From contig NZ_JANUDY010000005.1 in NCBI RefSeq assembly GCF_024809975.1, forward strand, positions 310,001 through 374,000: 64,000 nucleotides of DNA. Direction: 5' to 3'. The stretch comes from Comamonas sp. BIGb0152. Its GTDB lineage: Bacteria; Pseudomonadota; Gammaproteobacteria; Burkholderiales; Burkholderiaceae_C. Shown piece after piece: positions 62,303 through 64,000 of this stretch (position 1 is the first letter of the stretch; each line of letters opens with the position of its first letter). Position numbers and translations under genes: made by a program. The notes beneath the pieces are model-generated. The model made no database searches. It was not told the DNA's origin and saw nothing but the letters and a program-made list of their open reading frames with translations.

Positions 62303-62941
62303 TCAGGTCCCGCCCACATAGGGGTTGCTTTGGCGCTCTCGGCCAAAGCTGCTCTCGGGGCCATGGCCGGGAATGAACACCGTCGCATCGCCCATGGGCC
62401 ACAGCCGCTGGGTGATGGAGTCGATCAGCTGCTGGTGGTTGCCCTGGGGGAAATCGGTACGGCCAATGCTGCCGGCAAACAGCACATCGCCCACAAAGCA
62501 GCGCGTGATTTGCGGTGCATGGAAGACCACATGGCCGGGGGTGTGGCCCGGGCAGTGGCGTACCTGCAGCGTCTCCTGCCCGATGCGGACGGCATCGCCA
62601 TCCTGCAGCCAGCGCGTGGGCGTAAAGCTTTGCGCGGGCGGAAAGCCAAACATCTGGCTTTGCTGGGGCAGGCCATCAATCCAGAACTGGTCGCCCGGGT
62701 GGGGGCCGATGATCGGCAGCCCGCGCTGCTCGGCCAGCTCGCCCGCGCCACCGGCATGGTCGATATGCGCATGGGTGAGCCAGATGGCTTGGAGCTGCAA
62801 GCCCAGGCGTTCTATCTCGGCCTCGATCCGGTCCAGATCGCCACCGGGATCGATGACGGCGGCCTCCATCTGCTGGTCGCACCAGACCAGGGAGCAGTTT
62901 TGCTGAAACGCGGTGACAGGAATCGTGTGGTAGTGGAGCAT
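62303..62941 (-). CDS. Metallo-beta-lactamase-fold hydrolase (glyoxalase II-like)
   Basis: A 212-aa MBL-fold protein. The metal motif THAHIDHAGG (HxHxDH), then HCPGHTPGHV, GDVLFAGSIGRTDFP and the final IPGHGPES give a complete dinuclear metal site. It is of the YcbL/GloB-like group that hydrolyses thioesters such as S-lactoylglutathione. It is convergent with the M48 protease gene; the 139 nt between them hold nothing recognisable. Confidence 0.92.
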   Translation of the reverse strand: MLHYHTIPVTAFQQNCSLVWCDQQMEAAVIDPGGDLDRIEAEIERLGLQLQAIWLTHAHIDHAGGAGELAEQRGLPIIGPHPGDQFWIDGLPQQSQMFGFPPAQSFTPTRWLQDGDAVRIGQETLQVRHCPGHTPGHVVFHAPQITRCFVGDVLFAGSIGRTDFPQGNHQQLIDSITQRLWPMGDATVFIPGHGPESSFGRERQSNPYVGGT

Positions 62942-63131
62942 GACAAGGGGTGTGGGGCGGACAGCAATGTGCCGTAACAGCCCCTGTAATGGGCAAGTGC
63001 AAGCGGCAGGGCCCTATTGTGCGGCAACCAGACTTTGAAAAATCCCTACACCGGGCGACGGCTGTGGTTTGTAAAATCACTACGTCCCATCCAGATTTGC
63101 CTCCTTCTTCAGCCACTCTCTTTGCTTGTTT

Positions 63132-63968
63132 ATGCCCAGACCCTCTGCCTTGCCGCGCACCGATTGGGTCATGCGAAGTGCCCCATCAGAGAGCCTGGAG
63201 CGCATTGAGGCCTGGTTCCAAGGCAGCGCCTACGCCATGCATCGGCACGATACCTATGCGATAGGGCGCACTTTGGCGGGCGTGCAGAGCTTCAACTACC
63301 GGCGCGGGCGCCGGGACAGCACCGCAGGCAGCACCCTGGTGCTCCACCCCGACGAAGCGCATGACGGACAAGCGGGTACGGACGAGGGCTTTCGCTACCG
63401 CATGGTCTATGTGGAGCCTGCGCTGATCCAGGACATTCTGGGCGGCAGCGCCCTGCCTTTTTTGGAAGGCGGCATCACCAACGATCCAGAGATATCGGCC
63501 GCCGCCACGGCCTTGCTGCAAGGCGTGGGCGATGTCGTCGAGCCGCTGGAGCAAAGCGATGCGCTGGCGCAGCTGGCCCATGCCTTGGCCGCTGCAACAG
63601 GCGGGGCGGGCACGCGGCGCGCTACAGGCAAGGGCGACTACCAGTCCGCCCGCCGCGCGCGTGACTACCTGCTGGCCCATGCCACCCGGGTGGTGGCGCT
63701 CAATGAGCTGGAAGCAGCCACCGGCCGCGACCGCTGGAGCCTGTCCCATGACTTCCGCATGTTCTACGGCACCAGCCCCTACCGCTACCTGACCATGCGC
63801 CGGCTCGATGCCGTGCGGCGCCTGCTGCTGGCGGGCCTATCGCTGGCCGATGCCGCCCAGGATGCCGGCTTTGCCGACCAAAGCCATATGACACGGCATT
63901 TTCTGAAGACCTTTGGCCTCACGCCGGGGCGCTGGCTGCAGGTCATGCGCCATGCATCACGCCGCTGA
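63132..63968 (+). CDS. AraC-family transcriptional regulator
   Basis: A 278-aa AraC-type regulator with an N-terminal AraC-binding cupin (YAMHRHDTYAIGRTLAGVQS, LVLHPDEAHDGQAG) and the C-terminal double HTH (LNELEAATGRDRWSLSHDFR, FYGTSPYRYLTMRRLDAVRR, LADAAQDAGFADQSHMTRHF, KTFGLTPGRW). The ATG at 63132 is used; a TTG two codons earlier is possible. Its target is probably downstream, outside the window. The last 32 nt of the window hold no feature. Confidence 0.9.
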   Translation: MPRPSALPRTDWVMRSAPSESLERIEAWFQGSAYAMHRHDTYAIGRTLAGVQSFNYRRGRRDSTAGSTLVLHPDEAHDGQAGTDEGFRYRMVYVEPALIQDILGGSALPFLEGGITNDPEISAAATALLQGVGDVVEPLEQSDALAQLAHALAAATGGAGTRRATGKGDYQSARRARDYLLAHATRVVALNELEAATGRDRWSLSHDFRMFYGTSPYRYLTMRRLDAVRRLLLAGLSLADAAQDAGFADQSHMTRHFLKTFGLTPGRWLQVMRHASRR

Positions 63969-64000
63969 ACGGTTCCCACAAACGTTCAATACTTCCGGGC

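Overview
The window is GC-rich, densely packed bacterial chromosome, most likely from a betaproteobacterium of the family Comamonadaceae (Comamonas or a close relative). I infer this from codon use, from the gene complement (ProQ/FinO protein, LplT next to alanine racemase, YbfB-type MFS, MarC, a WaaL/WaaE-type LPS pair, many LysR/AraC/EamA genes) and from the family-typical 'tagctacagct' palindrome inside a repeat. No database was searched. I found about 60 protein genes, no tRNA or rRNA, no CRISPR array, no transposase and no prophage.

Region 1 (1-6357) looks like a self-contained oxidative catabolic locus. A minus-strand group (TauE/SafE-type permease, two different [2Fe-2S] ferredoxins, a 105-aa unknown) diverges from a plus-strand operon: a heme-oxygenase-like diiron oxidase/oxygenase (HDO), an aldehyde dehydrogenase, a GlcG/HbpS-like protein, a ferredoxin-type NAD(P)H reductase and a non-classical SDR. 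The two transcription units share a GTATAC-type operator motif, one copy lying in the spacer of a good sigma70 promoter. A 167-bp MITE-like element follows; a second copy lies at 53.1 kb.

Region 2 (6.7-14.2 kb) holds proQ, a 41-aa membrane peptide, glutathione peroxidase, an EamA transporter, lplT, alr and a HipBA toxin-antitoxin pair with four operator half-sites. Region 3 (14.5-24.3 kb) holds a TetR-controlled EmrAB-TolC-like efflux operon, then a 1357-aa membrane NRPS-like enzyme with the architecture of epsilon-poly-lysine synthetase (A-T, then three TM pair/acyltransferase-like modules) and an overlapping 4'-phosphopantetheinyl transferase.

Region 4 (24.5-42.4 kb) is mixed housekeeping: two orphan binding proteins, GST, radA, a PhyH-type dioxygenase, an aldo/keto reductase, an FHA-protein/serine-protease pair, MarC, a zinc-finger/GT2/O-antigen-ligase run, GNAT, pyridoxal kinase, and a LysR/nitronate monooxygenase/MFS group with a large operator palindrome. 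Region 5 (42.5-48.7 kb) is a complete ribose operon rbsBACRKD with a perfect RbsR-type operator. Region 6 (48.7-54.3 kb) has a two-component system, an AmpG-like permease and an AraC/EamA pair separated by MITE copy 2.

Region 7 (54.4-61.3 kb) is the most unusual. A tightly overlapping six-gene minus-strand operon encodes a CTERM-like surface protein, a collagen-like protein (44 uninterrupted Gly-X-Y triplets), an Asp/Asn-hydroxylase-like 2OG dioxygenase, a sulfotransferase-like protein, a Tat-type binding protein and a tail-collar (MdpB-like) protein. Convergent to it lie DUF6916-like, GNAT and adenylylsulfate kinase (cysC) genes, the last able to supply the sulfate donor PAPS. I propose a surface-fibre system with dedicated modification enzymes. 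The window ends with an M48 protease, an MBL hydrolase and an AraC regulator.
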